From Burkholderiales bacterium (GTDB taxonomy: Bacteria > Pseudomonadota > Gammaproteobacteria > Burkholderiales > Burkholderiaceae_C): DNA of 62,588 bases. The DNA lies in NCBI GenBank assembly GCA_021414305.1, contig JAIOOS010000009.1, positions 1 to 62,588 of the forward strand. Direction: 5' to 3'. A program made the translations under genes and the position numbers. Position 1 is the stretch's first letter. Each line of letters opens with the position of its first letter. Below are positions 62,300 through 62,588 of the stretch, one piece after another. A model generated the notes under the pieces. It was not told the origin of the DNA. It saw nothing but the letters and a program-made list of their open reading frames with translations, and ran no database searches.

Positions 62300-62312
62300 A
62301 ATAACGACGGCC

Positions 62313-62588
62313 ATGTCTGAGAACACGATCCGCGAGGGCCTCGCGTTTCTGTATGGGCCCGAGGCCGGAGAACGGGCCTTCGCTGCCGCGCGAGAGAAAC
62401 TGGCCGTGATTGGGCGCAGAGACGCAACGCATCCGCGCGCCCACACGCCCCTCTCCGAGCGCGACGCCATCCTGATCACCTATGGCGACATGTTGCGCGA
62501 GCCCGGGGTGGCCCCGCTGCGCAGCCTGGCTGGTTTCGCCGAAGCCCGGCTCGCCGGCGTGGTGAGCGGCATCCATGTCCTGCCTTTC
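62313..62588 (+). CDS. GH13 sucrose-phosphorylase-like enzyme, N-terminal part (runs off window)
   Basis: The first 92 codons of a gene that continues past the window. The N-terminus is MSENTIREGL, and the segment AILITYGDMLREPG followed by LAGVVSGIHVLPF matches the start of the GH13 subfamily containing sucrose phosphorylase and glucosylglycerate phosphorylase. These cleave a glucoside with phosphate to give glucose 1-phosphate. It begins 9 bp after the shifted ATPase stop and belongs to the transporter operon. Which glucoside it uses cannot be told from this part. Confidence 0.75.
   Translation, partial: MSENTIREGLAFLYGPEAGERAFAAAREKLAVIGRRDATHPRAHTPLSERDAILITYGDMLREPGVAPLRSLAGFAEARLAGVVSGIHVLPF

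Overview
The window reads as chromosomal DNA of a high-GC betaproteobacterium, probably order Burkholderiales or a close relative. The main reasons are the block rpsF-priB-rpsR-rplI-dnaB, the run alaA-hom-thrC-moeA-moaD-moaE-crcB-clpB, and the opgGH and aceA genes. This placement rests on gene content and order only; no search was run. Coding density is very high and most gaps are under 140 bp. Many neighbours overlap by 4 bp (ATGA, GTGA or TTGA junctions), so much of the DNA is in translationally coupled operons. I see no insertion sequence, prophage, CRISPR array, tRNA or rRNA.

Layout. 1-5194: the 3' end of ppsA, an acetyltransferase, moaA, an exported NlpC/P60 hydrolase, an AcuI-type acrylyl-CoA reductase and an isochorismatase-family hydrolase. 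5239-12573: an HpaB/4-hydroxybutyryl-CoA-dehydratase-family protein coupled to a PrpE-type acyl-CoA synthetase, then two exported peptidases (M3 and S8). 12649-19904: an orphan ketosynthase with an altered active site, an acetyltransferase, a patatin-like lipase, an ECF sigma factor, a membrane Ser/Thr kinase with a TPR-like tail and an unknown 236-residue protein. 19942-22656: PhoH-family ATPase, Bcp peroxiredoxin and an Mth938-like protein. 22739-31764: alanine and threonine synthesis, molybdopterin synthase genes, fluoride channel and ClpB. 31785-33329: a protein with WxxTR repeats and a possible roadblock-like C-terminus.

33696-36653: ribosomal protein and replication operon. 36669-43832: two EamA-type transporters, two alpha/beta hydrolases, a class III nucleotide cyclase, DusA and an O-methyltransferase. 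43829-48225: a polyamine-type ABC transporter (potG-potH-potI) without a binding protein, and an omega-amino-acid transaminase. 48552-53774: isocitrate lyase, tandem terminators, and opgGH for osmoregulated periplasmic glucans. 53814-58085: CoA-binding protein, MetY, an acyl-CoA ligase and an enoyl-CoA hydratase. 58217-62588: a carbohydrate ABC transporter leading into the 5' end of a GH13 sucrose-phosphorylase-like enzyme, with a clear promoter and a perfect 16-bp palindrome in front. This looks like an uptake-plus-phosphorolysis locus that continues past the window; its ATPase gene carries an apparent frameshift.

The most unusual points are: a ketosynthase with Tyr where the first catalytic His should be; PriB apparently starting at a CTG codon inside the rpsF stop; the WxxTR repeat protein in a genome that also carries an exposed Ser/Thr kinase; the AbfD-like/PrpE/AcuI short-chain acyl-CoA group; and the sugar-phosphorolysis locus with its operator-like palindrome.
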